From positions 1 through 64,000 of the forward strand of contig CAKUHU010000002.1 in NCBI GenBank assembly GCA_934659425.1: DNA of 64,000 bases. The letters run 5' to 3'. Shown here one piece after another: positions 37,241-46,506 of the stretch; the first letter of the stretch is position 1, and each line of letters begins with the position of its first letter. Origin of the DNA: an uncultured Oscillospiraceae bacterium. GTDB lineage: Bacteria > Bacillota > Clostridia > Oscillospirales > Oscillospiraceae. The translations under genes were made by a program, and so were the position numbers. The notes under the pieces are model-generated. The model searched no databases. It saw only the letters and a program-made list of their open reading frames with translations, and was not told the DNA's origin.

Positions 37241-38179
37241 TTATTTGTAATAATAGCTTCCCCCGCCGATGAACTCTCGAAGCAGAGAATTTTTGGCCAC
37301 CAAGTCGGGGTTGACGGCCTCAAAATGATCGAAGGCGGCGATGAGGTCCAGAAGCTCCACTCGGCGCTGGTTGTCCTGGGGCACCGCCTTGAGCATGGGG
37401 ACGGCGTAATTTTTCATCACCGACACCTCGTAGGGCAGAGAGGAGTCCACGATGATGTCGGCTGTGTTTTTGTAGGGGGAGATGTAGAGCTTTTCCCCCC
37501 GGCGGACATTGGCCCACATGGCCAAAGTTTCGGATACGTCGGTGCCGCGAAAATTATAGTCCCGAACCGCCCTGCGGGTCAAGCGCATCCAAGTGCCTTT
37601 GAAGCGAAGTTCATCCCCCTCTAAGACATTGGAGCGGGCGGAGATATAGAGCTTGGTGGCCTCGGGATGGGGGCCGGCGATACCGGGGCCCAGAGCGTGG
37701 ATCCCCTCAAAAATGGCAATCTCGTTTTTCTCCAGCCGCAGGGGGCGGCCCCTGGTGTCGTTTCGCATCTGGCGGATGAACTCAAATTTGGGGATGATGA
37801 CCTGCTCTCCCTGGGACAGGCGGGTAAAGGTTTCATCCAAAAGTTCCATGTCCAGGCACTCCGGCGACTCAAAGTCGATGTCCCCCTCCGGGGTCCGGGG
37901 GGCGGTGGCTCGGTTCAGTGTCTTAAAGTAATTGTCCAGGGAGATAGTGTGGGTATTGACTCCCCGCCGCTCCAGCTCCTCCTCGATCTTCAGCGCCGTG
38001 GTGGTCTTGCCCGAGCCGGAGGGGCCGGACAACAGGACGATGGGGGAGGTCTGCATCCGCGCCACGATCTTGTCGGCGGCGGCTTCCACCTGTTTTTGAT
38101 AGTCGGCATCACACTGGGCCAAAAATCCGGGGGCGTCGGCCCGAATGCGGTCATTGATCTCTTGCAGTTGATAGGCCAT
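37241..38179 (-). CDS. uridine kinase-like nucleoside kinase
   Basis: The 312-residue product is a P-loop kinase of the uridine/phosphoribulokinase group, with Walker A GPSGSGKTT (52-60), the TISLDNYFKT and EGDIDFESPECLDMELL segments, and FEGIHALG. It lacks the N-terminal TGS/ThrRS-like domain of the long clostridial nucleoside kinases, though the first 40 residues are helical. The product of the reaction is likely a nucleoside monophosphate. It lies 3 bp before hemZ end and 12 bp before mrp, so it is in the same operon. Confidence 0.85.
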   Translation of the reverse strand: MAYQLQEINDRIRADAPGFLAQCDADYQKQVEAAADKIVARMQTSPIVLLSGPSGSGKTTTALKIEEELERRGVNTHTISLDNYFKTLNRATAPRTPEGDIDFESPECLDMELLDETFTRLSQGEQVIIPKFEFIRQMRNDTRGRPLRLEKNEIAIFEGIHALGPGIAGPHPEATKLYISARSNVLEGDELRFKGTWMRLTRRAVRDYNFRGTDVSETLAMWANVRRGEKLYISPYKNTADIIVDSSLPYEVSVMKNYAVPMLKAVPQDNQRRVELLDLIAAFDHFEAVNPDLVAKNSLLREFIGGGSYYYK

Positions 38180-38182
38180 GGT

Positions 38183-39649
38183 TCAGTCTCCTTTCGTTTT
38201 GAGAAGGAAAGGGGCCAGGCGCTCCTTCTCCCGGCAGAGTTTGTCGATCTCCCGCAGGTACTCCTGGGGATATTTGGGGTTGGCGATCCGTTCGATTTTT
38301 CCGCTCTTGGGCCATACGAGCTTGGAGACACCGCCGCCCCCCAGCGCCAGAACGGTGTGGAGCTCCTCCATCATGGCGATGTTGTAGAGATTGGCACAGC
38401 CCGGCTTTGTCCAGCCCACGTTTTCAAAGGAGCCGGACATGTATTTTTGACGGTAGAGGTAGTAAGGCCGCTGCCCTGCCCGACGCAGGGTATCCCACGC
38501 GCTGTTCAGCATCTCCTCTACCTCCTGGGCGGAGGGCAGGCCGCTCCCCTGCTCCATGAGCCGGGAGCCCTTTTTCAATGCCAGGGTGTGGACAGTGATA
38601 TTTTCCGGATTCAGGGCCAGAACCTCCTCTAAAGAGCGGGCGAAGCCCGCCGGAGTGTCCCCAGGCAATCCGGCGATTAAGTCCATGTTGACGAGGAAGC
38701 TCCCCGTCTGCCTGACCTGGGCATAGGCCCGACGGAGATCGCCGGTGGAGTGGATGCGGCCCAGCCGGGCCAGCACGGCATCGGACATAGACTGGGGGTT
38801 GACCGAGACCCGATCCACTGCGTGGGCGGCCAAAACGGACAGCTTTTCCGGGGAAATGGTGTCGGGGCGTCCCGCTTCCACGGTGAATTCACTGCAGCGG
38901 CAAAGGGGCAGATGGGCCTCCATGGCGGAAAAGACCCGTTCCAACTGCTGGGCAGACAGGGTGGTGGGGGTGCCTCCGCCCATGTATATGGTGCGGACAG
39001 CCCGGCCTGTATCATGGAGGACTCTGCCCAGAGCCTCAATCTCCCGGACCAGGCCGTCCACAAAAAGAGGAACCAGCGGAAGACATTTATCCACCGCCGA
39101 TGAGACGAAGGAGCAGTAGATACACCGGCTGGGGCAGAAAGGCACCCCGATATAAAGAGAGAGCTCGTCACTTTGCAGGCTTTGGCCGGCGCGGATACTC
39201 TCCTGGGCGCAGTCCAAGGCCAGCCCCCGCCGGATGGGGGTGACCCGGTAGGTATCCCGAAGGATCCGGTCGGCTTGGGCGGGAGTGGCCCCGTTTAAAA
39301 TGGCTTTGGTGGGGATCTTCACCGGGCGGACCCCGGTGAGAGCGCCCCATGGCGGCTCTTTCCCCAAAGCGGCTACGCCGGCGTCATAAAAGGCTAGCTT
39401 GAGGATCCGCTGGCAGACCCGGTCATCGGCAAGGCCGCCGGTGAGTTCGGTGCATCTGGCCCGGCGGGACGCGGTATAAAGGCGGCCCTGATAGGTCAGC
39501 TTGGCCGTGGCGGTGAGCCAGATTTTCCCTTGAGAGAGGGAGAGGATAAGGGTGTTGTCCCCCGTGCCGGGCCGCTCGGAGGGAAAGAGGGTGAGCATCA
39601 TCTGCTCAGCGGCATACCGGTAGTCGTGGCCTTGTAATGTCAGCTTCAT
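38183..39649 (-). CDS. hemZ: coproporphyrinogen dehydrogenase HemZ (radical SAM)
   Basis: This 488-residue radical SAM protein matches HemZ, an oxygen-independent coproporphyrinogen III oxidase-like enzyme. The cluster-binding motif CPSRCIYC is at 172-179, followed by YMGGGTPTTLS and the HemN-type EAGRPDTI segment. The roughly 160-residue N-terminal extension before the motif is characteristic of HemZ rather than HemN/HemW. No other heme genes are nearby, so the substrate is by homology only. AAGGAGGAG ribosome site. Confidence 0.9.
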   Translation of the reverse strand: MKLTLQGHDYRYAAEQMMLTLFPSERPGTGDNTLILSLSQGKIWLTATAKLTYQGRLYTASRRARCTELTGGLADDRVCQRILKLAFYDAGVAALGKEPPWGALTGVRPVKIPTKAILNGATPAQADRILRDTYRVTPIRRGLALDCAQESIRAGQSLQSDELSLYIGVPFCPSRCIYCSFVSSAVDKCLPLVPLFVDGLVREIEALGRVLHDTGRAVRTIYMGGGTPTTLSAQQLERVFSAMEAHLPLCRCSEFTVEAGRPDTISPEKLSVLAAHAVDRVSVNPQSMSDAVLARLGRIHSTGDLRRAYAQVRQTGSFLVNMDLIAGLPGDTPAGFARSLEEVLALNPENITVHTLALKKGSRLMEQGSGLPSAQEVEEMLNSAWDTLRRAGQRPYYLYRQKYMSGSFENVGWTKPGCANLYNIAMMEELHTVLALGGGGVSKLVWPKSGKIERIANPKYPQEYLREIDKLCREKERLAPFLLKTKGD

Positions 39650-39673
39650 GACTCCTCCTTGAGAGAACGGGCT

Positions 39674-40282
39674 TTAGCCGCCCATCGCCTGGCGCAGGTA
39701 ATAGTTGGTCTGCCGCTCCCGCTCTAAGGTGGAAAAGCTCTCGTGGCCGGGGAGGACCTGGAAGTCCCCCTCCAGCTCGCCCAGCCGCCGGAGGGAGGAC
39801 ATGATCTCCTCATAGCTGCCGCCGGGAAGGTCGGTGCGGCCCATGGAGCCGGCGAACAGGGTGTCGCCGGTGAAGAGGACATTTTGACAGCGGAGAACGA
39901 CAGACCCCTTAGAGTGGCCGGGGGTGTGGAGGACCTCCACCCTCAGGTTGCCCAGGGGCACCACGTCTCCGTCCCGCCAGAGGGTTACCGGGTCCAGAGG
40001 GGCGGTGGGGAAAAGGGGATCGTCCTTTTCCGCGTCCTCCGGATGGAGGTACACAGGTACGCCGGGAAGGGCCTGGCGCAGAACGGATACCCCGCTGACA
40101 TGGTCGTAATGGCCGTGGGTCAGGAAGATGGCGCCGACGGTCAGATGGTCCTTTTTGGCCTCCTCTAAGAGCTCTAAAGCGGGGGCGCCGGGGTCAATGA
40201 TTGCGGCGGCGCCGCTGTCCTCATCACCCAGGAGATAGCAGTTTGTGTATACGGAGGGCAAAAAAAGATGTTTGATGACCAT
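39674..40282 (-). CDS. MBL-fold metallo-hydrolase (glyoxalase II-like)
   Basis: A 202-residue zinc hydrolase with the metal motif THGHYDH (55-61), then HTPGHSKGS, FTGDTLFAGSMGRTD and the terminal LPGHES. Single-domain proteins like this include persulfide and thioester hydrolases. It is 24 bp upstream of hemZ in the same direction. Ribosome site AAAGGAGG. Substrate not assigned. Confidence 0.9.
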   Translation of the reverse strand: MVIKHLFLPSVYTNCYLLGDEDSGAAAIIDPGAPALELLEEAKKDHLTVGAIFLTHGHYDHVSGVSVLRQALPGVPVYLHPEDAEKDDPLFPTAPLDPVTLWRDGDVVPLGNLRVEVLHTPGHSKGSVVLRCQNVLFTGDTLFAGSMGRTDLPGGSYEEIMSSLRRLGELEGDFQVLPGHESFSTLERERQTNYYLRQAMGG

Positions 40283-40471
40283 AGAGATCCTCCTTTTAGG
40301 CGGCTGCCGCAGCAGCCGGCGCGCATTTTGGCAGCGGTCCGTTCCAAACTGCCCACATAGACGGAAAACCGATGGATGCTCCCCTGCTCGAAGCGGGAAT
40401 AGGCAGAGGTCTGCATCTACAGAAGGGATAGAAATGGAACTATTCTCCGTTTTGTTATCAACCTTTGGCGG

Positions 40472-40899
40472 TTAAAACAGAATGTTGGACGCATCGGAAA
40501 ACGAGGACAGGTCCACATCCCCGCCCCGCCAGACTGTCTGGAAGAGAGATCGCATTGCCCACCCAGTTCAAATACCGCTCGTAGTATCTGCGGCTCTCCT
40601 TCTGCCTATCCGGTCCGGAAAAGCCGCAGTCTACAATGTAATATCCAGCGTAGGGCCCTTGGAGGCGATGGCGCTTTGAAGATACCAATAGTGGTTTTTG
40701 GGATCGGAAGGGTCCTTTCGCTCTAAGATGAGAAAGCTGTCCGGATCTGTCGACAGCTTCCGCAGCGTCAGGTCAATGTCTGCCCAGCTGAATGAGCAGT
40801 GGGCATCCCGTTTATTGTCAGTGTCCGCAGCCAGTCGGAACGGGAAGCGGCTGGGCCGGAAGGTTCTCCGCGCTGAAAAAGGTGGGAGAGAAAGCCCAT
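40472..40899 (-). pseudogene. multiply frameshifted gene downstream of dtd
   Basis: The minus strand from ATG 40899 reads MGFLSHLFQRGEPSG in one frame, then DAHCSFSWADIDLTLRKLS and LILERKDPSDPKNHYWYLQS in a second, then GPYAGYYIVDCGFSGPDRQK in a third, and ends DVDLSSFSDASNILF before TAA at 40472. At least three frameshifts interrupt it, so it is dead. The family is not recognised; the layout suggests a small soluble accessory protein. Between 40283 and 40471 no further coding signal is convincing. Confidence 0.75.
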
Positions 40900-40912
40900 G
40901 AGAATAATCTGC

Positions 40913-41356
40913 TTACAGCGTGTCGGTATCCAGCAGGATGGTTATCGGCCCGTCATTTTGAGAGTACACCTGCATATCGGCCCCAAATTTCCCGTGCTCT
41001 ACATGGAAACCCCGGGCCTCACACTGCGCTATGAACCGCTCATAGAGGGGAATGGCGGTGTCCGGCCGGGCGGCGCCGGTGAAGCCGGGACGCCGGGATT
41101 TGCAGTCGGCATAGAGGGTGAATTGGGAGACCACCAGCAGAGAGCCGCCGGCCTGGGCCAGATTCAAGTTCATTTTGCCGTTTTCATCCTCAAAAATTCG
41201 CAGGCCGCAGACCTTGTCGGCCAGCTTATCCGCCTGGGCCTGGGTGTCCAAAGGGGCCACTCCTAAAAGAACCAGGAAGCCGCCGTCCGTTTTGCCTGCG
41301 GTGGTGCCGTCGATGTCCACCCTTGCATTTTTTACCCGTGTTACCACAGCCCGCAT
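40913..41356 (-). CDS. dtd: D-aminoacyl-tRNA deacylase
   Basis: The 147-residue enzyme removes D-amino acids wrongly attached to tRNA. It has the DTD motifs SQFTLYADCKSRRPGFTGAA (SQxT) and the C-terminal catalytic region with DGPITILLDT (GP motif at NDGPITI). Length is standard. ATG 41356 follows AGGAGG. A good promoter lies upstream at 41413. Confidence 0.96.
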   Translation of the reverse strand: MRAVVTRVKNARVDIDGTTAGKTDGGFLVLLGVAPLDTQAQADKLADKVCGLRIFEDENGKMNLNLAQAGGSLLVVSQFTLYADCKSRRPGFTGAARPDTAIPLYERFIAQCEARGFHVEHGKFGADMQVYSQNDGPITILLDTDTL

Positions 41357-41412
41357 GACCGGACCTCCTATAGATGGAAATAAAAGTGCCTTTTCAGAAA
41401 AAGAACGATAAA

Positions 41413-41441
41413 ATTATACCATTTTATTGCGGAGCGGTCAA
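41413..41441 (-). promoter_or_regulatory. sigma-A promoter of dtd
   Basis: On the minus strand TTGACC (41436-41441), 17-bp spacer, TATAAT (41413-41418). Confidence 0.75.
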
Positions 41442-41491
41442 TATTTCCCCGGCCGTTCAGGGAGAGAGCAAAGAAAAACCTATGTATGTCC

Positions 41492-41520
41492 TTGAATTTT
41501 TCCCGGAAAAATGATATGCT
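41492..41520 (+). promoter_or_regulatory. sigma-A promoter of miaB-mutS
   Basis: TTGAAT (41492-41497), 17-bp spacer, TATGCT (41515-41520); divergent from the dtd promoter. Confidence 0.65.
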
Positions 41521-41559
41521 TTTTTCTATACAAACACCCTTAAAATGGGAGGAACTCAC

Positions 41560-42981
41560 TTGAATCGACAAACAATTCGCATCTCCCCGGAGGACATTGA
41601 ACGCCAGAGGGAGATTTGCAGCAAGATACAAGAGCACACCGCCGCCCTGTCCAGGGAGCCGCTTGCTCTTGTGGACACCTATGGCTGCCAGCAGAATGAG
41701 GCGGATTCCGAGCGGCTTCGGGGATACCTTCAGGCTATGGGCTATGGATTTACCACGAAGGAGGATGACGCCGACGTCATCGTTATCAACACCTGCGCCA
41801 TCCGGGAGCACGCCGAGGACCGGGTGCTGGGCAATGTGGGGGCGCTGGTCCACGCCAAGCGGCGGCATCCGGGGCAGATCATCTGTCTGTGCGGATGCAT
41901 GGCCCAGGAACCCCAGGTGGCCGAGAAGATTAAGCAGTCGTACCGCCATGTGGATATGGTGTTTGGGCCCCACGCCCTGTGGCGGTTTCCCGAATTGCTC
42001 TACCGGGTGCTGACGCGCCGGGGACGCATTTTCGAGATCGAGGATGAACCCGGGTCCATTGCCGAGGGGATCCCGGTGGTCCGGCAGGACGGGGTCAGGG
42101 CATGGGTGTCCATCATGTATGGGTGCAACAACTACTGTACTTACTGCATCGTTCCCCAGGTCCGCGGCCGGGAGCGGTCCCGGCTGCCGGAGGATGTGCT
42201 GGCCGAGGTACGGGAACTGGCCGACGCCGGCTACCGGGACATCATGCTGCTGGGACAGAATGTCAATTCTTACGGCAAGGATCTGGGGCTCAACGTCGAT
42301 TTTGCCGATCTCTTGGAACAGGTCAACGCCGTCCCCGGAGATTTTATCATCCGCTTTATGACCAGCCATCCCAAGGACGCCTCCCAAAAGCTCTTTGAGA
42401 CCATGGCCCGGTGCGAAAAGGTGGCCCCCGGACTTCACCTGCCCTTCCAGGCGGGCAATAACCGGGTGCTGAAGGCCATGAATCGGGTCTACACCCGAGA
42501 GGCCTATCTGGATCAGGTCAAGCGGCTGCGGGAGCAGATTCCGGATATCGTACTCACCTCCGATGTCATCGTGGGATTTCCGGGAGAGACCACTGAGGAG
42601 TTTGAAGAGACCCTCTCCCTCATCGAAGAGGTGCGCTTTGACGCGCTGTTTACATTTATTTACTCTCCCCGGGAGGGGACACCGGGGGCCAGGATGCCCG
42701 ATCCCATCCCCATGGCGGAGAAGAAGGCCAATTTCCAGCGGTTGGTGGACGCCCAAAACGTCATCTCGGCCCAGAAGCACGCGGCCTATGTGGGCAGGAC
42801 GATACGGTGCCTCATCGACGGGGTGAGCGAGGACGGAAAGTGTGCCCTGACGGCCCGGTCGCCGGGCAACCGCCTGGTGCGGGTGGCCGATGGAGAGGCA
42901 AGTTTGGTGGGCACATTCCAAAACGTGGAGATCACCGCCGCCAATACCTGGTCGCTGTTTGGAAAGCTGGCCCAGGGGTAA
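41560..42981 (+). CDS. miaB: tRNA-2-methylthio-N6-dimethylallyladenosine synthase
   Basis: This 473-residue radical SAM enzyme adds the methylthio group to i6A37 of tRNAs. The auxiliary cluster cysteines are C43 (YGCQQNEAD), C79 (NTCAIREHAED) and C113 (CGCMAQ); the SAM cluster is C189, C193 and C196 (GCNNYCTYC). A C-terminal TRAM domain follows. The start is TTG 41560, placed 7 nt after GGGAGG; an in-frame ATG at 41545 lies within that site. mutS follows after 42 bp, a common clostridial order. Confidence 0.95.
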   Translation: MNRQTIRISPEDIERQREICSKIQEHTAALSREPLALVDTYGCQQNEADSERLRGYLQAMGYGFTTKEDDADVIVINTCAIREHAEDRVLGNVGALVHAKRRHPGQIICLCGCMAQEPQVAEKIKQSYRHVDMVFGPHALWRFPELLYRVLTRRGRIFEIEDEPGSIAEGIPVVRQDGVRAWVSIMYGCNNYCTYCIVPQVRGRERSRLPEDVLAEVRELADAGYRDIMLLGQNVNSYGKDLGLNVDFADLLEQVNAVPGDFIIRFMTSHPKDASQKLFETMARCEKVAPGLHLPFQAGNNRVLKAMNRVYTREAYLDQVKRLREQIPDIVLTSDVIVGFPGETTEEFEETLSLIEEVRFDALFTFIYSPREGTPGARMPDPIPMAEKKANFQRLVDAQNVISAQKHAAYVGRTIRCLIDGVSEDGKCALTARSPGNRLVRVADGEASLVGTFQNVEITAANTWSLFGKLAQG

Positions 42982-43023
42982 GCGGCGGAAAGGGCCGCAG
43001 AGAGAGAAAGAGAGGATGCAGTT

Positions 43024-45612
43024 ATGCCAGAAGGCACACCCATGATGCTCCAATATCACAAGATCAAAACCGACTACCCGGACTGTATCCTCTTTTTCCG
43101 GCTGGGTGACTTCTATGAGATGTTCAACGAGGACGCCAAGCTGGCCTCCAAGGAGCTGGAGCTAACGCTGACCAGCCGGGACCGGAACCTGCCGGCTGAC
43201 GAGCGGACCCCTATGTGCGGGGTGCCCTACCACGCCGCGGAGGCCTATATCTCCCGGCTCATCGCCAGGGGTTACAAGGTGGCCATCTGTGAGCAGATGG
43301 AGGACCCCGCCACGGCCAAGGGGCTGGTGGACCGGGACATCATCCGTATCGTTACCCCCGGTACAGTCATTGAGGAGACCATGCTGGAGGAGGGAAAGAA
43401 CAATTTCCTCTGCGCGATCTGCCTGGAGGGGGAACAGGCGGGGGTGTGCTTTGCCGATCTGTCCACAGGAGAGGTCTCCGCCACGGGGTTTTTCGGCCCC
43501 GGCTGGCGGGAGCATGTGGAAAATGAATTGGGGCGATTTTCCCCCCGGGAGGTGGTCTTGTCCCCCGAGGCCTGGGCCGATGGGACAATGAGAAACTTTC
43601 TATCCACCCGGCTGGAGTGCCGGATGGAGGAGGGAAAAGAGGCGGACTTTGCCCCGGACGAGGCCGCCCAGACGGTGGAAAAACAATTTGGCACCGCTGC
43701 CTCTGAGCTCCCGGAAGGGGCGGTGATCCAGGCTGTGGGAGCGCTGATGCGCTATCTCTATGAAACGCAGAAGACCGACCTGTCCCACCTGTCGGCGGTA
43801 AATTATTACACCACCGGCGAATTTATGGAACTGGATCTGACCGCCCGGCGGAATCTGGAGCTGACGGAGACCCTGCGGGGAGGCGAGAAGAAAGGGAGCC
43901 TTCTTTGGGTGCTGGACAAGACGTGTACGCCCATGGGGCACCGGCTCATTCGCTCTTGGCTGGAGCGGCCGCTCCTCTCCCCTGTCCAGATCGGCAAGCG
44001 CCAGGGGGCGGTGGCCGATCTGGTGGGCGATTCGGTGGCCCGGCAGGAACTTGCCCGGGAGTTGAAGGAGGTCACCGACCTGGAGCGGCTCATTGGCCGG
44101 GTGGTCTATGGCACCGCTGGAAGCCGGGACATGGTGGCTCTCTCCAAAGGGCTGGGAAAGCTGCCTGAGCTGCGGCTGCTCCTGTCCCCCTTCTCCTCCT
44201 CGCTGCTGAGCGTCCTCCGGGACAGCTTGGATGACCTGACGGAACTGCGAGGGCTCATCGACAGTGCGTTTGTGGACGAGCCGCCCTTCTCTGTCCGGGA
44301 GGGGGGCTTTATCCGGGAGGGCTACAGCGCCGAGGTAGATCGGCTCCGGGGCATCCTCAACGGCGGCAAGGATATGGTGGCCGCCATGGAGGCCCAGGAG
44401 AAGGAAAAGACAGGAATCAAGACCCTGAAAGTGGGCTTCAATAAGGTATTCGGATACTATCTGGAGGTGTCCAAGAGTTATACTAATCAGGTGCCTGATA
44501 CTTATATTCGCAAGCAGACGTTGGTGAATTATGAGCGGTACATCACCCCCGAGCTTAAGGAGATGGAGAACACCATTCTGACGGCCCAGGATCAGGTGAC
44601 GGCGCTGGAGTATCAGCTGTTCTGCCAGGTGCGGCAGGAGGCCGCCCGGCGGGTGGCGGAGATTCAGCATTCCGCTGCCGCGGTGGGGCAGGTGGACGTG
44701 CTGTGCTCCTTTGCCCGGGTGGCCGCTGAAAATGGATACTGTATGCCCCAGGTGGACTTATCCGATGTGCTGGAGATCGTGGAGGGGCGCCATCCCGTGG
44801 TGGAGAGGGCGGCCAAGGGGAGCTTGTTTGTCCCCAATGACACCTATATGGATGGAAGGGACAATTTGGTGGCCATCATCACCGGTCCCAATATGGCGGG
44901 AAAATCCACCTACATGCGGCAGGTGGCCCTGATCGTTCTCATGGCGCAGATCGGCTCCTTCGTGCCGGCCAAAACGGCTCGGGTGGGGATCGTGGACCGG
45001 GTGTTTACCCGCATTGGAGCCAGCGACGACCTGTCCGCCGGCCAGTCCACCTTTATGGTGGAGATGACGGAGGTGGCGGAACTGCTGAAGAACGCCACGG
45101 ACAAGAGCCTGCTGATATTGGATGAGATCGGTCGGGGCACATCCACCTATGACGGCATGGCTATCGCCCGGGCGGTGCTGGAGTACTGTGCCGACCGCAA
45201 GCGGCTGGGGTGCAAGACGTTGTTTGCCACCCATTACCACGAGCTGACGGCCCTGGAGGAGGAGATCCCCGGGGTGAAAAATTACAACATCGCCGCCAAG
45301 AAGAAAAAAGACGATATTTTATTCCTTCGGAAGATCGTCCGGGGCGCCTCGGAGGCCAGCTACGGCATTGAGGTGGCCAAGCTGGCGGGGGTGCCGGAGA
45401 AGGTGGTCAGCCGGGCGAAGGTGATCTTGGCGGAGCTGGAGCGGGAGGACTTCTCCGCCCCCGCGGTGCCGGTATCTGCCGGGGAGGCTCAGTTTTCCCT
45501 GGAGGACATGGGTGCCCGGGCAGTGGCGGACAAGCTGCGGGAACTGGATGTGGACACCCTGACGCCCATTGAGGCCATGAATCTGCTCTACCAGTGGAAG
45601 AGAGAGCTGTGA
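43024..45612 (+). CDS. mutS: DNA mismatch repair protein MutS
   Basis: The mismatch-recognition ATPase (862 residues). The mismatch-binding Phe-x-Glu sits in FFRLGDFYEMF near the N-terminus, and the ATPase has Walker A GPNMAGKST (about 621), DEIGRGTST and the late FATHYHEL. Length is full. It is in an operon with miaB and upstream of mutL. The ribosome site is AGAGAGGATG. Confidence 0.98.
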   Translation: MPEGTPMMLQYHKIKTDYPDCILFFRLGDFYEMFNEDAKLASKELELTLTSRDRNLPADERTPMCGVPYHAAEAYISRLIARGYKVAICEQMEDPATAKGLVDRDIIRIVTPGTVIEETMLEEGKNNFLCAICLEGEQAGVCFADLSTGEVSATGFFGPGWREHVENELGRFSPREVVLSPEAWADGTMRNFLSTRLECRMEEGKEADFAPDEAAQTVEKQFGTAASELPEGAVIQAVGALMRYLYETQKTDLSHLSAVNYYTTGEFMELDLTARRNLELTETLRGGEKKGSLLWVLDKTCTPMGHRLIRSWLERPLLSPVQIGKRQGAVADLVGDSVARQELARELKEVTDLERLIGRVVYGTAGSRDMVALSKGLGKLPELRLLLSPFSSSLLSVLRDSLDDLTELRGLIDSAFVDEPPFSVREGGFIREGYSAEVDRLRGILNGGKDMVAAMEAQEKEKTGIKTLKVGFNKVFGYYLEVSKSYTNQVPDTYIRKQTLVNYERYITPELKEMENTILTAQDQVTALEYQLFCQVRQEAARRVAEIQHSAAAVGQVDVLCSFARVAAENGYCMPQVDLSDVLEIVEGRHPVVERAAKGSLFVPNDTYMDGRDNLVAIITGPNMAGKSTYMRQVALIVLMAQIGSFVPAKTARVGIVDRVFTRIGASDDLSAGQSTFMVEMTEVAELLKNATDKSLLILDEIGRGTSTYDGMAIARAVLEYCADRKRLGCKTLFATHYHELTALEEEIPGVKNYNIAAKKKKDDILFLRKIVRGASEASYGIEVAKLAGVPEKVVSRAKVILAELEREDFSAPAVPVSAGEAQFSLEDMGARAVADKLRELDVDTLTPIEAMNLLYQWKREL

Positions 45613-45694
45613 GAGCACAAAGGGGAGCGGGACTGCCTGAGACTGACCGCTTTTTGAAATCGACGGCGACATCCCGCCGCAAAAGGGGGCGGCT

Positions 45695-46384
45695 ATGATA
45701 TTTCGACGAAGCTGGAAAACAGCAATGACTGCCTCCGAGTGGCAGCGGGGCCTGGTCTTTTTCTTCCTTTACCTGCTGGTTTTTCCCCATCTCAATGCTT
45801 GGGCCCAACGGCTGATTTGGGGGGATGGGGAGATCTTGGTGGCGGAGGCCAACGTGGTCTACTACACCTTTTTATTTGCTCTGACATTGTTCGTGTTTTG
45901 GAGTTTTCTTAAACAGAACTTCATCGAACTGCTGGACTGGCTGCCTGAAAATCTCTTTGGGATCGTCGTCGGCCTGGCGGGGGCGGGGATGCTGTATCTG
46001 CTGGTGAGCCTGCTGCCCTTCCCGGTGCCCGACCCCATTTCCCTTCAATATGCCGCGCAGTTTGCCATCGCTCCGGTGCCTACGGCTGTCTTGGTGCTCA
46101 TCCTCATTCCCGTAGTGGAGGAGACGGTGTTCCGGGGGCTGATTTTTGGAAAGCTCCGCAATTACAGCCGTCCGATGGCGCTGGTGGTGAGCGCCCTGCT
46201 CTATGCCGTTGCCTGTGTGTGGCGGTACGCCCTGGATTATTCTGATCCCCGCTACCTGCTGCTGGCAGTCCTCTATCTGCCCATGTCCATTGCCCTGACC
46301 TGGTGCTACGACAACGGCGGCAGTGTTTGGGGCGCGGTGGTTCTCCACAGCGCGATCAATGGGACGATTTTGCTGGCCGCGTAA
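45695..46384 (+). CDS. CPBP family intramembrane metalloprotease
   Basis: The 229-residue product has about six hydrophobic segments and the CPBP (Abi) motifs EETVFRGLIFG (EExxxR, near 144-154) and HSAING near the C-terminus. Bacterial members include immunity and stress-signalling proteases as well as homologues without known function. It sits between mutS and mutL, with AAAAGGGGG before the ATG. That insertion in the mismatch-repair operon is probably incidental. Confidence 0.85.
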   Translation: MIFRRSWKTAMTASEWQRGLVFFFLYLLVFPHLNAWAQRLIWGDGEILVAEANVVYYTFLFALTLFVFWSFLKQNFIELLDWLPENLFGIVVGLAGAGMLYLLVSLLPFPVPDPISLQYAAQFAIAPVPTAVLVLILIPVVEETVFRGLIFGKLRNYSRPMALVVSALLYAVACVWRYALDYSDPRYLLLAVLYLPMSIALTWCYDNGGSVWGAVVLHSAINGTILLAA

Positions 46385-46506
46385 GAGAGGAACCGCGTTC
46401 TGTCTCTCCTGTGTGAGGAGCGGCGTGGAGTTGCCCGCACGGCGGGCCTTCCCTGTTGAAAATTCGTTGATTTTTCCCCTGTGGAAAGGAAAGAAAGGTG
46501 ATCCTC

